Shown: positions 39,194 through 49,687, numbered from the stretch's first letter. The stretch is 64,000 nucleotides of DNA from Pseudomonas sp. St316 (GCF_018325905.1 NZ_AP021901.1:806001-870000), one strand, 5' to 3'. Made by a program: numbers and translations. Notes: generated from the sequence alone by a model not told the origin.

Positions 39194-39748
39194 TCAGGGC
39201 AACGGCGAGAAGGGCGTACGCCCGTCGGCGTTCTGCAGTTCCATCAGGTATTTGCGAAAGATCTGTCCCAGCACCTGGGTGGCCACTTCCAGCTCGTCAC
39301 GGGGCATCTGCTCGGCGACTTCGTCGGCGGTGTCCAGGGCTTCTTCGGCGCCGTTGACCGCCGCCATCTTCAGCACGATGTAGGCCTGGACATTGTTGGC
39401 GGGTACGCCTTCGCCATGGAAGAACATGCCGCCGAGCTTGAATTGCGCCTGGGCATGGCCTTGCAGCGAGGCTTTTTCGAAATAGTCGAGGGCTTGCTTG
39501 AGGTCGCGCGGCGCAGCCTTGCCTTCGTAGTAGAACTCGCCCAACTCGTATTGTGCTTGTGCATCGCCTGCGTCCGCCGCTTTTTGACAGGCGTCGAGTG
39601 CCGGTGCGAGATCTTGTGGCTGGGTATTGAGCGTGCAACGGCCCAGCGCCGGGATCAACAACGAGTTACCGCCTGGCTGGGCATTCGCCAGCAGCGGCTG
39701 AAGGAGCAACAGGCAGCCCAAGGCAAGGGTGCGGCCGGTGCGGTTCAT
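39194..39748 (-). CDS. Secreted Sel1/TPR-like repeat protein
   Basis: The 184-aa protein has a signal peptide (LALGCLLLLQPLLANAQ) and two or three Sel1-like repeats: AADAGDAQAQYELGEFYYEG, ASLQGHAQAQFKLGGMFFHG and a degenerate third. Such repeats mediate protein contacts, here in the periplasm. The partner is unknown. I start at 39748 because the signal peptide begins there. It lies just downstream of hemL's 3' side but is a separate unit. Confidence 0.85.
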   Translation of the reverse strand: MNRTGRTLALGCLLLLQPLLANAQPGGNSLLIPALGRCTLNTQPQDLAPALDACQKAADAGDAQAQYELGEFYYEGKAAPRDLKQALDYFEKASLQGHAQAQFKLGGMFFHGEGVPANNVQAYIVLKMAAVNGAEEALDTADEVAEQMPRDELEVATQVLGQIFRKYLMELQNADGRTPFSPLP

Positions 39749-39965
39749 GGGAATCGACTTACCTCTGAGGGGCGCGCGGACCCTCCGGGGGATCCAATAA
39801 GCGCGCATTATGAAATAAGCAGGGCCATCCTTACAAAGTCTTTACTCGTTTTTCTGCTGCGAGGGAATGCTAATAGCTGCTTCGGGCATAAATACGTAGG
39901 AAAAGGGCGGGAGCTTGTCGGCAATTACTGACGCCAGCTTCAGCCAGCGTCAGTTATCCACAGGC

Positions 39966-41249
39966 TTACTTCAGCGCAGCAAAGGCCCGCTCGGCGGCAT
40001 CGAGGGTGATCTTCAGCTCAGTCTCGCCATGGGCGATGGAAGTGAAGCCGGCTTCGAATGCGCTCGGGGCCAGGTACACGCCGCCGTCGAGCATCAGGTG
40101 GAAGAAGCGCTTGAAGCGGTCGGCATCGCTGGCCATCACGTCTTCGAAGGTGACGATGTCATCGGCACCACTGAAATACAGGCCGAACATGCCGCCGGCC
40201 TGGGTGGTCACGAAGGGAATGCCTGCCGCGTCAGCGCGAACCTGCAAGCCGTCGAGCAGGCGGGTGGTGTAGTCGCTCAGTTCGGCGTGGAAGCCCGGGC
40301 GGCTGATCAGGCGCAGCGTGGTCAGGCCGGCGGCCATGGCCAGTGGGTTGCCCGACAAGGTGCCGGCCTGGTAGACCGGGCCCAGCGGCGCGATGCATTC
40401 CATGATCTTGCGCTTGCCGCCGAAGCAGCCCACCGGCATGCCGCCGCCGATGATCTTGCCGAAGGTGCTCAGGTCCGGCGTGACGCCGTAGTGGGCCTGG
40501 GCGCCGCCGAGGGCCACGCGGAAACCCGTCATCACTTCATCGAAAATCAACACCACGCCATGCTGGTCGCACAGGCTGCGCAGGCCTTCGAGGAAACCCG
40601 GTGCCGGCGGCACGCAGTTCATGTTGCCGGCCACGGGCTCGACGATGATGCACGCCACTTCCTGGCCGACTTCGCCGAGCATCTGCTCGACCGCTTCGAG
40701 GTCGTTGAACGGCAGGGTCAGGGTGTGTTTGGCGAACGCTGCCGGTACGCCGGCCGAGCTCGGCACGCCCTGGGTCAGTGCGCCGGAACCGGCCTTGACC
40801 AGCAGGCTGTCGGAATGGCCGTGGTAGCAGCCTTCGAACTTGATGATGCTGTCGCGACCGGTGAAACCGCGCGCCAGGCGGATCGCGCTCATGGTCGCTT
40901 CGGTGCCGGAGCTGACCATGCGTACCATTTCCATCGACGGCACGATCGAGCAGACCAGGTCGGCCATCTCGGTTTCCATCGCGGTCGGGGCGCCGTAGGA
41001 CAGGCCGTGTACCAGTTGCTTGCGCACCGCATCCAGTACGTCCGGATGGCTGTGGCCGAGGATCATCGGGCCCCAGGAACCGACGTAATCCACATAGCGC
41101 TTGTCGTCTTCGTCGGTGACGTACGCGCCTTCGGCGTGCTTGAAGAACAGCGGGGTGCCGCCGACGCTCTTGAACGCCCGAACGGGCGAGTTCACGCCGC
41201 CGGGGATGTGTTTCTGGGCATTGGCAAACAGGGTTTCGGAACGGGACAT
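39966..41249 (-). CDS. hemL: Glutamate-1-semialdehyde 2,1-aminomutase
   Basis: HemL converts glutamate-1-semialdehyde to 5-aminolevulinate, the last step of the C5 heme route. The 427-aa PLP enzyme shows [18 protein letters not shown], the [11 protein letters not shown] strand and the PLP lysine in [12 protein letters not shown]. It lies 29 bases downstream of thiE on the same strand, so thiD-thiE-hemL look like an operon. An imperfect inverted repeat (ACTGACGC with GCGTCAGT, 39927-39954) lies after the stop but lacks a T tract. Confidence 0.97.
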   Translation of the reverse strand: MSRSETLFANAQKHIPGGVNSPVRAFKSVGGTPLFFKHAEGAYVTDEDDKRYVDYVGSWGPMILGHSHPDVLDAVRKQLVHGLSYGAPTAMETEMADLVCSIVPSMEMVRMVSSGTEATMSAIRLARGFTGRDSIIKFEGCYHGHSDSLLVKAGSGALTQGVPSSAGVPAAFAKHTLTLPFNDLEAVEQMLGEVGQEVACIIVEPVAGNMNCVPPAPGFLEGLRSLCDQHGVVLIFDEVMTGFRVALGGAQAHYGVTPDLSTFGKIIGGGMPVGCFGGKRKIMECIAPLGPVYQAGTLSGNPLAMAAGLTTLRLISRPGFHAELSDYTTRLLDGLQVRADAAGIPFVTTQAGGMFGLYFSGADDIVTFEDVMASDADRFKRFFHLMLDGGVYLAPSAFEAGFTSIAHGETELKITLDAAERAFAALK

Positions 41250-41278
41250 GGTAGGGCTCTCGAAAACGGAAAAATGGA

Positions 41279-41905
41279 CTATTTGATCTGCAGCAGCTCA
41301 TTGAAGGCGCGGGCACGGCGCGTCACTTCAGTGGTGCTGTCGGCGCCGAACAGGCCGTGGACCACCGCCAGCAGGTCGACCCCGTGGGCCACCAACGGGG
41401 CGGCGTTGTCCAGGGTGATGCCGCCAATGGCGCACACCGGGATATGCAGTTTGAGGTGCGCCTGTTCGAGCAGTTCAAGGTTTGCGCTGGGGGCGCCGGG
41501 CTTGGTGTTGGAATTGAAGAAACGCCCGAACGCGACATAACTGGCGCCTTCGCTGGCGGCCTGTTCGGCCAGTGCCAGGCTGGCGTGGCAGGTGGCACCG
41601 ACGATCGCCTTGTGCCCGAGCAGTGCCCGCACTGGCGCCAATGGGCCATCGGTCTGGCCCAGGTGCACGCCGACGCCCAGGCGTGCGGCCAGCTCGGCGT
41701 CGTCGTTGATGATCAACTGGGTCTTGTAGCGTTCGCACAGGTTGCGCAGTGCTTCGGCTTCCCGCAGGCGGCGGGCCTCGTCGCTGCTTTTGTCGCGGTA
41801 TTGCAGCAGGGTGACGCCACCTTCCAGCGCCGCTTCTACATAAGCGAGGAACTTGCCGGCCAGCAATTGGCTATCGGTGATGGCGTAAAGGCCACGTAAT
41901 TTCAT
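41279..41905 (-). CDS. thiE: Thiamine-phosphate synthase
   Basis: ThiE couples HMP-pyrophosphate with the thiazole phosphate to give thiamine phosphate. The 208-aa TIM-barrel protein has [57 protein letters not shown] and [15 protein letters not shown] with the phosphate-binding residues, then AIGGI. It follows thiD by 17 bases. No TPP riboswitch is visible upstream of thiD. Confidence 0.95.
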   Translation of the reverse strand: MKLRGLYAITDSQLLAGKFLAYVEAALEGGVTLLQYRDKSSDEARRLREAEALRNLCERYKTQLIINDDAELAARLGVGVHLGQTDGPLAPVRALLGHKAIVGATCHASLALAEQAASEGASYVAFGRFFNSNTKPGAPSANLELLEQAHLKLHIPVCAIGGITLDNAAPLVAHGVDLLAVVHGLFGADSTTEVTRRARAFNELLQIK

Positions 41906-41922
41906 TCCACAGGCCTCCGGTG

Positions 41923-42720
41923 CTACGAGCAGAAATCCAGCGGCAGGCGACGCGGCACGAACTGGCCTTTGCCCAGTTGTTCGGCATCGCGCAAGGTGCG
42001 CCAGGTGTAATCCAGCGCCGTCTTGACGGCGCTGGCGAGCTGTTCGCCCTGGGCCAGCCGACCGGCCAGGGCGCTGGCCAGGGTGCAGCCGGAACCGTGG
42101 TAACTGCCGGGCAGGCGCTGGTAGGTAAAGGTTTCGCGCCGGCCATCGCGGCTGTACAGGCGATTATGGACTTCATGTTCGTCGCCGTGACCACCGGTGA
42201 TCAACAGGTGTTTGACGAAGGGCAGCAGTTTTTCCGCGCACTCGTCGGCGCTGCCCTCGGGTAGTTCGGCGAGGATGCGTGCTTCAGGCAGGTTGGGGGT
42301 GGCGATGATTGCCAGGGGCAGCAGGCGTTCGCGCATGGCGTAGCCAACCTCATCCTTGCCCAGGCGCCCGCCACCGCCGGCGCGCAGCACCGGGTCGCAG
42401 ACCATCGGTAGGTGCGGGTGCGCCTGGAGCAGTTCGACCACCGTGTCGACCATTTCCAGTGAGCCAAGCATCCCCAGCTTGACCGCCGCGACTTCGGAAT
42501 CACCGAGCACGGCATTGGCTTGCGCCAGGACCCACTCGCGATCGAGCACGCGGAAATCGCTCACGTTCACCGTGTCTTGCACGGTCAGTGCGGTAACGGC
42601 CGGGGCGGCATGACAACCCTGGGCGAGCAGGGCTTCGATATCTGCCTGCAAACCGGCGCCACCACTGGGGTCGTGGCCGGAGAGACAGAGGACAACGGGG
42701 CGAGAGCTGTAGATATTCAT
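41923..42720 (-). CDS. thiD: Hydroxymethylpyrimidine/phosphomethylpyrimidine kinase
   Basis: ThiD phosphorylates HMP and HMP phosphate to HMP pyrophosphate for ThiE. The 265-aa ribokinase-fold protein has [42 protein letters not shown] and the anion-hole segment [16 protein letters not shown]. The ATG at 42720 begins at the first strand; an upstream open frame is unlike the family. Confidence 0.94.
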   Translation of the reverse strand: MNIYSSRPVVLCLSGHDPSGGAGLQADIEALLAQGCHAAPAVTALTVQDTVNVSDFRVLDREWVLAQANAVLGDSEVAAVKLGMLGSLEMVDTVVELLQAHPHLPMVCDPVLRAGGGGRLGKDEVGYAMRERLLPLAIIATPNLPEARILAELPEGSADECAEKLLPFVKHLLITGGHGDEHEVHNRLYSRDGRRETFTYQRLPGSYHGSGCTLASALAGRLAQGEQLASAVKTALDYTWRTLRDAEQLGKGQFVPRRLPLDFCS

Positions 42721-43088
42721 GGTGCGCGAGCTTACCACCAAACCCTTCGCTCAGCGCACGCCTGCACCAGAGGAAAACTTGTGTGGTAGAGGAATTTCTT
42801 GTGGCGAGGGGATTTATCCCCTCGCCACGGAATCCTGTTCGGGCCCAAACAAATGAGTTTGGCTCCCGGGCATTTCGCAAGTTGATCAAAGCAACAGCTC
42901 TATCTCAATGCCTGGCGCTGAAACGCCCGTTCTAGAGCCCTCTGTAGGAAAGATTTCAATGGTGAAAATTGGCCATCAGCGGCTATGCTAGAGATGGATC
43001 CAACTCATAACAGGTAATGCCGGTTTTACGTCTACTCAGGGAATGGGGGGCTTCCTGACTCAACCGGACAGGCCGCGCTGGGGCTTAA
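42721..43088. other. Intergenic region between divergent thiD and ladS
   Basis: A 368-base stretch without a gene. It must hold both promoters, which I cannot place, and it contains a short perfect palindrome at 42801-42828. I see no TPP riboswitch and no small gene. Confidence 0.6.
42801..42828. repeat. Short perfect palindrome (GTGGCGAGGGGA family)
   Basis: GTGGCGAGGGGA and its complement form a 12-bp stem around TTTA. It shares its outer GTGGCGAGGG arms with the repeat at 7622-7710. This is a common Pseudomonas intergenic palindrome. Confidence 0.8.
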
Positions 43089-45473
43089 ATGCGCTATTTG
43101 CTGATGTTGTTGCTGTGCTTGTCCCCTCTGGCAAGTGCGCTCGAATTCGATGAATTCACCCAAAACCTGCCCTTGGGCCATGCCCTGCAAGTGTTCGAAG
43201 ATGCGGGCGGCACGGCCTCTATTGACGATGTCCTGGCCCAGGCTGGCGCGGGTGCTTTCAAACCCCACGACCAAGCCACGCTGAACGCTGGTTATTCGCG
43301 GTCAGCCTTCTGGTTGAAAATCGACCTGCACTACCGTCCCGCCAATCCGGACGCCCAGCGCACCTGGCTGCTGGAGCTGGCGTACCCGCCGCTGGACCAC
43401 CTCGACTTGTATTTGCCCGATGCGGCGGGGGCCTATCGCCTGGTTCGCCAGACCGGTGATGCGTTGCCGTTCACCAGCCGCGAGATCCGCCAGAACAATT
43501 ACCTGTTCAGCCTGGCTTTCAAACCCGAACAACAGCAGACCCTCTACCTGCGCCTGCAAAGCCAGGGTTCGATCCAGGCGCCGCTGACGCTGTGGTCGAG
43601 CACCGCGTACCTCGAACAACAGCCGGTGCGCCTGTATGTGCTGGGGATCATTTATGGTGTGCTGCTGGGGATGCTGGTCTACAACCTGTTCATCTACTTG
43701 AGCGTGCGCGATACCAGCTACCTCTATTACATCTTCTACATTGCTTCGTTCGGCCTGTATCAGTTGTCGGTCAACGGCGCCGCCGTGGAGTACTTCTGGC
43801 CGGACAACCCCTGGTGGGCCAACGCCGCGACGCCGTTCTTCATTGGCTGCGCGGGGCTGTTTGGCAGCCAGTTTGCCCGCAGCTTCCTGCAAACCGCCCA
43901 GCACAGCCGTTGGCTGGACCGCTCGCTGCTGGCGCTGATCGCCTACAGCGCCGTGGTGGTCGGCCTGTCGCTGATGACCAGTTATGCTCTGGCGCTGCGC
44001 CTGGCGACGGTGTTGGCGCTGCTGTTCACGGTGGCGATCTTTGCCGCCGGGCTGTTTGCCTGGTGGCGCGGCCTGCGGGTGGCGCGTTATTTCATCATTG
44101 CCTGGTCGGCGTTTCTGCTGGGGGGCATCGTCAACACGTTGATGGTGCTCGGTTACCTGCCGAACGTCTTCCTGACCATGTACGCCAGCCAGATCGGCTC
44201 GGCCATCGAAGTGGCGCTGTTGTCCCTGGCCCTGGCCGACCGCATCAATGCCATGCGCGAGCAGCAGGCCCAGACCCTCCTGGACGCCGGGCAGAAACTT
44301 GAAGTGCTCAACCAGCAACTGGCCCACGGCAACAAGCTCAAGGATGAATTCCTCGCCACCCTGACGCATGAACTGCGCACGCCGATGAATGGCGTGATCG
44401 GTTCCCTTGAGCTGATGGAAACCGTCGAGATGGACGAGGAACTGACCCAGTATCAACAGACCGCCGCCGGTTCGGCGCGGGAGATGATGCGCATGGTCAA
44501 CGGCATCCTCACCCTGACCGAGTTGCAGGCCGGCAAGCTCAAGGTCTATCCGGCACCGTTCAGCCTGCGTGGGGTGGTCGATGCGCTGCAGGTGCAGTTC
44601 GGCGCCAATGCGGCGGCCAAGGGCCTGGATTTCAAGGTCGACGTGGCCCCGGGCCTGGCGGACCGCTTGCTCGGCGACAGCTGCAAGCTGGCCCAGAGCC
44701 TGGAATGCCTGCTGGACAACGCGATCAAGTTCACCCGGGTCGGCGGCCTGGCCTTGCGAGTCAGCGGCAGGCCGACGGCGCTTGATCGGCTGGTGCTGTC
44801 CTTTGCCGTCATCGACACCGGAATCGGTTTTACCGACCTGGGGGAAGCGACCTTGTACCAGCGCTTCTTCCAACTCGACGGCTCAATGACCCGCGAATAC
44901 GGCGGCCTCGGCGTGGGGCTGGCTATCTGTCGGCAACTGGTGGAACTGCTGGGTGGGCGTCTGACCCACACCTCCGAGCCCGGTCGTGGCAGCCGTTTTC
45001 AGTTGGACGTGGAGTTCGGCCTTGCCTTGCCAGCGGCGGTCCCGACGCCGTTTTCCTTCGGTGGCCGCCAGGGTTCGCGCCTGCCGCAGGACTGCACGGT
45101 GCTACTGGCCGATGACAACAGCATCGATCAGTTGGTCATGCGTGGCATGTTGCTCAAACTCGGTTATCGGGTGCGCACCGCCGACAGTGGCCGCGCCGCG
45201 CTGGATCTGCTGCAAAGCGAGCGCTTTGATGCGGTGCTGCTCGATTGCCAGTCGCCGCCGCTGGACGGTGTGTCGCTCTGCTGCCAGATCCACACGTTTG
45301 CCGGCTGCGAGGAGTTGCCGGTGCTGGTGGTCAGTCCGAACGTGGGCCAGGAGTGCTGCCCCTCGGGCGCGCTGATCGATTACCTGAGCAAACCGGTGAA
45401 ATTCGAGGCGCTGCAGGCGATGCTCCAGCGCCGTGTGCTTTGCCCAAGGCACGGTGAAAGCGCCGATATTTAG
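43089..45473 (+). CDS. ladS: Hybrid sensor histidine kinase, LadS family
   Basis: A 794-aa hybrid sensor: signal peptide, periplasmic 7TMR-DISM extracellular domain (residues about 25-160), seven membrane helices (about 183-385), short coiled coil, HisKA with phospho-acceptor His427 in TLTHELRTPMNG, HATPase (GVGLAICRQLVELLGG) and a C-terminal receiver with Asp719 in AVLLDCQSPPLDG. Length and order equal those of P. aeruginosa LadS (PA3974), and the neighbours thiD, thiE, hemL and amn are the same. LadS boosts GacS/GacA signalling, raises small RNAs RsmY/Z and favours biofilm. A direct biofilm role in this species is inference. Confidence 0.9.
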   Translation: MRYLLMLLLCLSPLASALEFDEFTQNLPLGHALQVFEDAGGTASIDDVLAQAGAGAFKPHDQATLNAGYSRSAFWLKIDLHYRPANPDAQRTWLLELAYPPLDHLDLYLPDAAGAYRLVRQTGDALPFTSREIRQNNYLFSLAFKPEQQQTLYLRLQSQGSIQAPLTLWSSTAYLEQQPVRLYVLGIIYGVLLGMLVYNLFIYLSVRDTSYLYYIFYIASFGLYQLSVNGAAVEYFWPDNPWWANAATPFFIGCAGLFGSQFARSFLQTAQHSRWLDRSLLALIAYSAVVVGLSLMTSYALALRLATVLALLFTVAIFAAGLFAWWRGLRVARYFIIAWSAFLLGGIVNTLMVLGYLPNVFLTMYASQIGSAIEVALLSLALADRINAMREQQAQTLLDAGQKLEVLNQQLAHGNKLKDEFLATLTHELRTPMNGVIGSLELMETVEMDEELTQYQQTAAGSAREMMRMVNGILTLTELQAGKLKVYPAPFSLRGVVDALQVQFGANAAAKGLDFKVDVAPGLADRLLGDSCKLAQSLECLLDNAIKFTRVGGLALRVSGRPTALDRLVLSFAVIDTGIGFTDLGEATLYQRFFQLDGSMTREYGGLGVGLAICRQLVELLGGRLTHTSEPGRGSRFQLDVEFGLALPAAVPTPFSFGGRQGSRLPQDCTVLLADDNSIDQLVMRGMLLKLGYRVRTADSGRAALDLLQSERFDAVLLDCQSPPLDGVSLCCQIHTFAGCEELPVLVVSPNVGQECCPSGALIDYLSKPVKFEALQAMLQRRVLCPRHGESADI

Positions 45474-45544
45474 GCGTATATGACACTTTGTTCAGCCTGG
45501 AGGCGGTGCTTAACTGAATCCCTGGCCGATCGAGGAGCCCTGTC

Positions 45545-47194
45545 ATGAACCTGCACCAGTTCGCTGAAACCCACGACGTCACCAATCAGCCGCCGTCCCT
45601 GGATGGCGCCAACCTGTACCGCATCGACCTGCCGCTGCAGCAGTGGTCGCAGCGCTTTGGGGCGGGCTGGGCACAGGCGCGGATCGATGCGTATGGGGCG
45701 CTGGCCGGCGGGCCATTGATGGAAGCGGGCTTCCTGGCGAACCAGAACAAACCGGTGTTCTCCAGCCATGACCGTTACGGCCATCGCATCGACCTGGTGG
45801 AGTTCCATCCGGCTTATCACCAGTTGATGCGCACCGCCGTCGAGCACGGCCTGCCCAGTTTGCCCTGGGCGCATCCGCAACCCGGTGCGCATGTCGCCCG
45901 GGCGTCGATGACCTATTTGCACAGCCAGGCCGAGGCCGGCACTGGCTGCCCCCTGACCATGACCTTCGCCAGCGTGCCGGCACTGCGCTTGCAGCCAGAC
46001 TTGGCCGAGCGCTGGGTACCCAAGGTGCTGGCCACCGAGTACGACCCGCGCAACGTCGGCATAGCCCACAAGGCCGGGGTGACCCTGGGCATGGCGATGA
46101 CCGAAAAACAGGGCGGCACCGATGTGCGGGCCAACACCACCAAGGCCTATCCGGTGGGCGTTAGCGGCCCTGGCCAGGCCTATGAGTTGGTGGGCCACAA
46201 ATGGTTCTGTTCGGCGCCGATGTGCGACGCCTTCCTCACGTTGGCCCAGACCGACAAAGGCCTGACCTGTTTCCTGCTGCCGCGCCATCGCCCCGACGAC
46301 ACCCGCAATCAGTTCTACATCCAACGGCTGAAGAACAAGCTGGGCAACTGTTCCAACGCCTCCAGCGAAGTCGAGTTCCGTGGCGCACTGGCCTGGATGG
46401 TCGGTGAAGAGGGCCGAGGCGTGCCGACGATCATCGAGATGGTCGCCATGACCCGCTTTGATTGCATGGTCGGCTCCAGTGCCCTGATGCGCCAGGCGCT
46501 GACCCAGGCCAGCCATCACTGTGCGCACCGCAAGGTCGGTGGCAAGTTGTTGAGTGAACAGCCGCTGATGCAAAACGTCCTGGCTGACCTGGCGCTGGAA
46601 AGCGAGTCCGCATTGGCCTTGAGCCTACGCATGGGCCGGGCGCTGGATCACTTGAGTGACGAGCATGAGGCCAAGTTCGCCCGGTTGGTGACGGCGGTGG
46701 GCAAGTACTGGATCTGCAAGCGCGCCCCCGCGATGATCAACGAAGCCGCCGAATGTATGGGCGGTGCCGGCTACGTCGAAGACAGCATCCTGCCGCGCCT
46801 GTACCGCGAAGCGCCGGTCAACTCGACGTGGGAAGGCTCCGGCAACGTGCAATGCCTGGATGTGCTGCGCGCCTTGTCCAAGGAGCCCGGCGTGCTGGAG
46901 GTCTTGTTCAGCGAGTTGGGCGACGGCCACGGCGACAAGCGCCTGGCCGGCCACATCCACCAATTGCACGCCGCGTTCAAGGACACCGACGATAGCCAGT
47001 ACCGCGCCCGGCAATTGACCGAAGACATCGCCGTGGGCCTGCAAGCCAAGCTGTTGCTCGAGGCAGGTAACAGCGACATCAGTGACGCCTTCATCGCCAG
47101 TCGCCTGGGTTCGACCGGCCGGGTGTACGGTGCCTTGCCTCGGGGCTTGAACGTCGAGGCGATCGTGACGCGCTCCACCCCTCACGGCTTTTAG
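45545..47194 (+). CDS. AidB-like acyl-CoA dehydrogenase
   Basis: The 549-aa flavoprotein has the extended length of the AidB subgroup (usual acyl-CoA dehydrogenases are about 390 aa). It shows GMAMTEKQGGTDVRANTT, GHKWFCSAPMCDAFLTLAQT, the catalytic-region ECMGGAGYVED and NSTWEGSGNVQCLDVLRAL. E. coli AidB belongs to the adaptive response to alkylation and binds DNA through its C-terminal domain, but the physiological substrate is unknown. A gene of this kind occurs next to ladS and amn in P. aeruginosa as well. Confidence 0.92.
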   Translation: MNLHQFAETHDVTNQPPSLDGANLYRIDLPLQQWSQRFGAGWAQARIDAYGALAGGPLMEAGFLANQNKPVFSSHDRYGHRIDLVEFHPAYHQLMRTAVEHGLPSLPWAHPQPGAHVARASMTYLHSQAEAGTGCPLTMTFASVPALRLQPDLAERWVPKVLATEYDPRNVGIAHKAGVTLGMAMTEKQGGTDVRANTTKAYPVGVSGPGQAYELVGHKWFCSAPMCDAFLTLAQTDKGLTCFLLPRHRPDDTRNQFYIQRLKNKLGNCSNASSEVEFRGALAWMVGEEGRGVPTIIEMVAMTRFDCMVGSSALMRQALTQASHHCAHRKVGGKLLSEQPLMQNVLADLALESESALALSLRMGRALDHLSDEHEAKFARLVTAVGKYWICKRAPAMINEAAECMGGAGYVEDSILPRLYREAPVNSTWEGSGNVQCLDVLRALSKEPGVLEVLFSELGDGHGDKRLAGHIHQLHAAFKDTDDSQYRARQLTEDIAVGLQAKLLLEAGNSDISDAFIASRLGSTGRVYGALPRGLNVEAIVTRSTPHGF

Positions 47195-47517
47195 AAACAA
47201 CACTACCCCCTGTGGGAGCGAGCTTGCTCGCGATGGCGCCGGCCCATCCAACATTTGTGATGACTGGCACTCCGCTATCGCGAGCAAGCTCGCTCCCACA
47301 GGGGATCTGAGTTGTATGCGACATCTGAGTACGTCATCGAGCCTTGCTCGCGATGGTGTCGGCCTATCCAACATTTGTGGTGACTGACACTCCGCTATCG
47401 CGAGCAAGCTCGCTCCCACAGAGGCTTTATGGAGGCTCGGTCATTACGCCACTGTTCCCGTCGGGCGGCGATGCAGGCAAGATGAAGGCCTGCAAGTCAG
47501 AACACAGGAAGCTGATC
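47195..47517. other. REP-rich gap between the aidB-like gene and amn
   Basis: A 323-base stretch without a gene, most of it taken by two successive REP doublets at 47211-47300 and 47342-47421. The amn promoter should lie in the last 95 bases, but no clear hexamers are visible. Confidence 0.6.
47211..47421. repeat. Two REP doublets, duplicated in tandem
   Basis: The doublet at 47211-47300 recurs 120 bases further on at 47342-47421, with the same spacer (ATCCAACATTTGTG) and only a few changes. The left edge of the second copy's first REP is missing. This is a tandem duplication of one BIME. Confidence 0.88.
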
Positions 47518-48981
47518 GTGACCGAAGCGTTTATTGTCGTTCAAACCGCCGAACAAGCCGTGGACCGTCTGGCGGCCCTGCACGAGCGTGCGACCACCGC
47601 GTTGAACCAGGCGCTGATGCGTTATCTCAAGGACCGCGTCGAGCCGGATGCCGAGCAGCGTGCGTTGTTTCGCTATCCCGCCTTGCGGCTGACCTATCAC
47701 TGCCACGGTGAAGTCCCGCAAACCACGCGAGCCTATGCCAAGGTCCAGTTACCCGGCACCTACAGCGTCACCGTCACTCACCCCGCCGCCTTCCGTAAAT
47801 ACCTGCTGGAACAGCTGGTCCCGCTGATGCACGACTTTACCGTCACCGTGGAAGTGGGCGTCAGCGAGCAGAACATTCCGTACCCGTACGTGGTGGAGCA
47901 GGGCGATGAACTGGCCGGCTCCGGCGTGACCGCCGCCGTGCTGGCGCGGGTTTTCCCCAGCACCGACCTGTCGGCCGCCACCGATGGCATTGCCGACGGC
48001 CTCTATGACTGGGAAAACACCGACCCGCTGCCCCTTGCGCTGTTCGACGCCGCGCGGGTGGATTTTTCCCTGCGCCGGCTGGTGCACTACACCGGCAGCG
48101 ACTGGCGCCATGTGCAGCCGTGGATCCTGCTGACCAACTACCATCGCTATGTCGACCAGTTCATCGTCCATGGCCTGGAGCAACTGCGCAGCGACCCGCG
48201 CTTTGTGCGCATGGTCCTGCCGGGCAACGTGATCATCGACAAGAACATGGAGCACAGCGAAGCGTCGGCCATTGCCGCCGGTGTGGTCTGGCACCGCTAC
48301 CAGATGCCGGCCTATCACCTGCAGACCAATGATGGCCATGGCGTGACCCTGGTGAACATCGGTGTCGGCCCCTCCAATGCCAAGAACATCACCGATCACC
48401 TGGCCGTGCTGCGCCCGCATTGCTGGCTGATGATCGGCCACTGCGGCGGGCTGCGGCAGTCCCAGACCATCGGTGACTACGTGCTGGCCCACGCCTACAT
48501 GCGCCGCGATGGCATCCTCGACCGGGTGGTGCCGCCGAACATTCCGATTCCGGCCCTGGCCGAAGTGCAGATGGCACTTCAACAGGCGGCGGCGAACATC
48601 ACCGGGGAAAAGGGCGACGAGCTGAAAAAGCGCCTGCGCACCGGCACCGTGCTGACTTACGACGACCGCAACTGGGAACTGCGCTGGGCCCAGGAGCGTC
48701 CGCTGATCAACCTGTCCCGCGCGGTGGCGGTGGACATGGAAAGCGGCACCATCGCCGCCCAGGGTTATCGCCTGCGGGTGCCTTACGGCACGTTGCTTTG
48801 TGTTTCGGACAAACCGTTGCACAGCGAGATCAAGCTGCCGGGCTCGGCCAACGCGTTCTATGAACGCGCGGTCAACCAGCACCTGAAGATCGGCATCGAG
48901 GCGTTGGACCTGCTGCGCACCGAACTCAACTCGTTGCATTCGCGCAAGCTGCGCAGCTTCGATGAGCCGCCGTTCCGCTGA
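47518..48981 (+). CDS. amn: AMP nucleosidase
   Basis: Amn hydrolyses AMP to adenine and ribose 5-phosphate, adjusting adenylate pools. The 487-aa product has the AMP nucleosidase N-terminal domain (FRYPALRLTYHCHGEVPQTT) and a C-terminal nucleoside phosphorylase-like domain (IGHCGGLRQSQTIGDYVLAH, then AVAVDMESGTIAAQGYR). I choose GTG 47518 (TEAFIVVQTAEQAVDRLA) because it matches the family start and has AGGAAG eight bases upstream. An in-frame ATG at 47482 is the alternative. Confidence 0.95.
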   Translation: MTEAFIVVQTAEQAVDRLAALHERATTALNQALMRYLKDRVEPDAEQRALFRYPALRLTYHCHGEVPQTTRAYAKVQLPGTYSVTVTHPAAFRKYLLEQLVPLMHDFTVTVEVGVSEQNIPYPYVVEQGDELAGSGVTAAVLARVFPSTDLSAATDGIADGLYDWENTDPLPLALFDAARVDFSLRRLVHYTGSDWRHVQPWILLTNYHRYVDQFIVHGLEQLRSDPRFVRMVLPGNVIIDKNMEHSEASAIAAGVVWHRYQMPAYHLQTNDGHGVTLVNIGVGPSNAKNITDHLAVLRPHCWLMIGHCGGLRQSQTIGDYVLAHAYMRRDGILDRVVPPNIPIPALAEVQMALQQAAANITGEKGDELKKRLRTGTVLTYDDRNWELRWAQERPLINLSRAVAVDMESGTIAAQGYRLRVPYGTLLCVSDKPLHSEIKLPGSANAFYERAVNQHLKIGIEALDLLRTELNSLHSRKLRSFDEPPFR

Positions 48982-49051
48982 TCCGATGGTGGTTATTTAA
49001 CGGTCGGGCCACTAGCATGGTCGGCCCTGACCGTTAGATGTTGTGTTCGCC

Positions 49052-49687
49052 ATGCCCCGTCCTCCACGCCCTGCTTCCCGCCGTTCTGGCGCGAAGCTTC
49101 CAGCCGCCGCGCCGCGCCGTGTGGCCAAGGCCCCGCCGGCCGAGCCGAAGCTGATCCTGTTCAACAAACCCTTTGATGTACTGACGCAGTTCAGTGACGG
49201 TGAAGGGCGGGCGACGCTCAAGGATTTTATCGACGTACCGGGCATCTACCCGGCCGGACGGCTGGATCGCGACAGCGAAGGCTTGCTGTTGCTCACCAAC
49301 GACGGGCAGTTGCAGGCGCGTATTGCCGACCCCAAGCACAAGCTGGCCAAGACCTATTGGGTGCAGGTGGAGGGCGAGCCGAGTGCCGAACAGTTGCAGC
49401 GATTGCGCGATGGGGTGGAGTTGAACGATGGCATGACCCTGCCGGCCGAGGCACGCTCATTGGATGAGCCGCAACTGTGGGCGCGCAACCCGCCAGTACG
49501 TTTTCGTAAAAGCGTGCCCACGAGTTGGCTGGAGCTGGTGATACGCGAAGGGCGCAACCGCCAGGTACGCCGCATGACGGCCGCGGTAGGCTTGCCGACG
49601 CTACGCCTGGTGCGGGTCAAGATCGGCGACTGGACGATCGAAGGGCTCGATCAGGGCCAGTGGAAAGAAGTGCCGGCGCGTTTATAA
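49052..49687 (+). CDS. rluE: 23S rRNA pseudouridine synthase, RluE-like
   Basis: The 211-aa enzyme has the RsuA-family catalytic motif [19 protein letters not shown] with the active Asp and the C-terminal [27 protein letters not shown]. It lacks the N-terminal S4 domain and instead has a basic Pro/Ala/Arg-rich tail of about 35 residues, as in RluE, which makes pseudouridine 2457 in 23S rRNA. The ATG at 49052 is preferred; a GTG three codons earlier is possible. The last six bases overlap the convergent DUF2788 gene. Confidence 0.92.
   Translation: MPRPPRPASRRSGAKLPAAAPRRVAKAPPAEPKLILFNKPFDVLTQFSDGEGRATLKDFIDVPGIYPAGRLDRDSEGLLLLTNDGQLQARIADPKHKLAKTYWVQVEGEPSAEQLQRLRDGVELNDGMTLPAEARSLDEPQLWARNPPVRFRKSVPTSWLELVIREGRNRQVRRMTAAVGLPTLRLVRVKIGDWTIEGLDQGQWKEVPARL

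Noticed and set aside
42721..43088. Possible TPP riboswitch before thiD
   Set aside because: I looked for the conserved CUGAGA and ACCUGAU-like core before thiD and did not find it.
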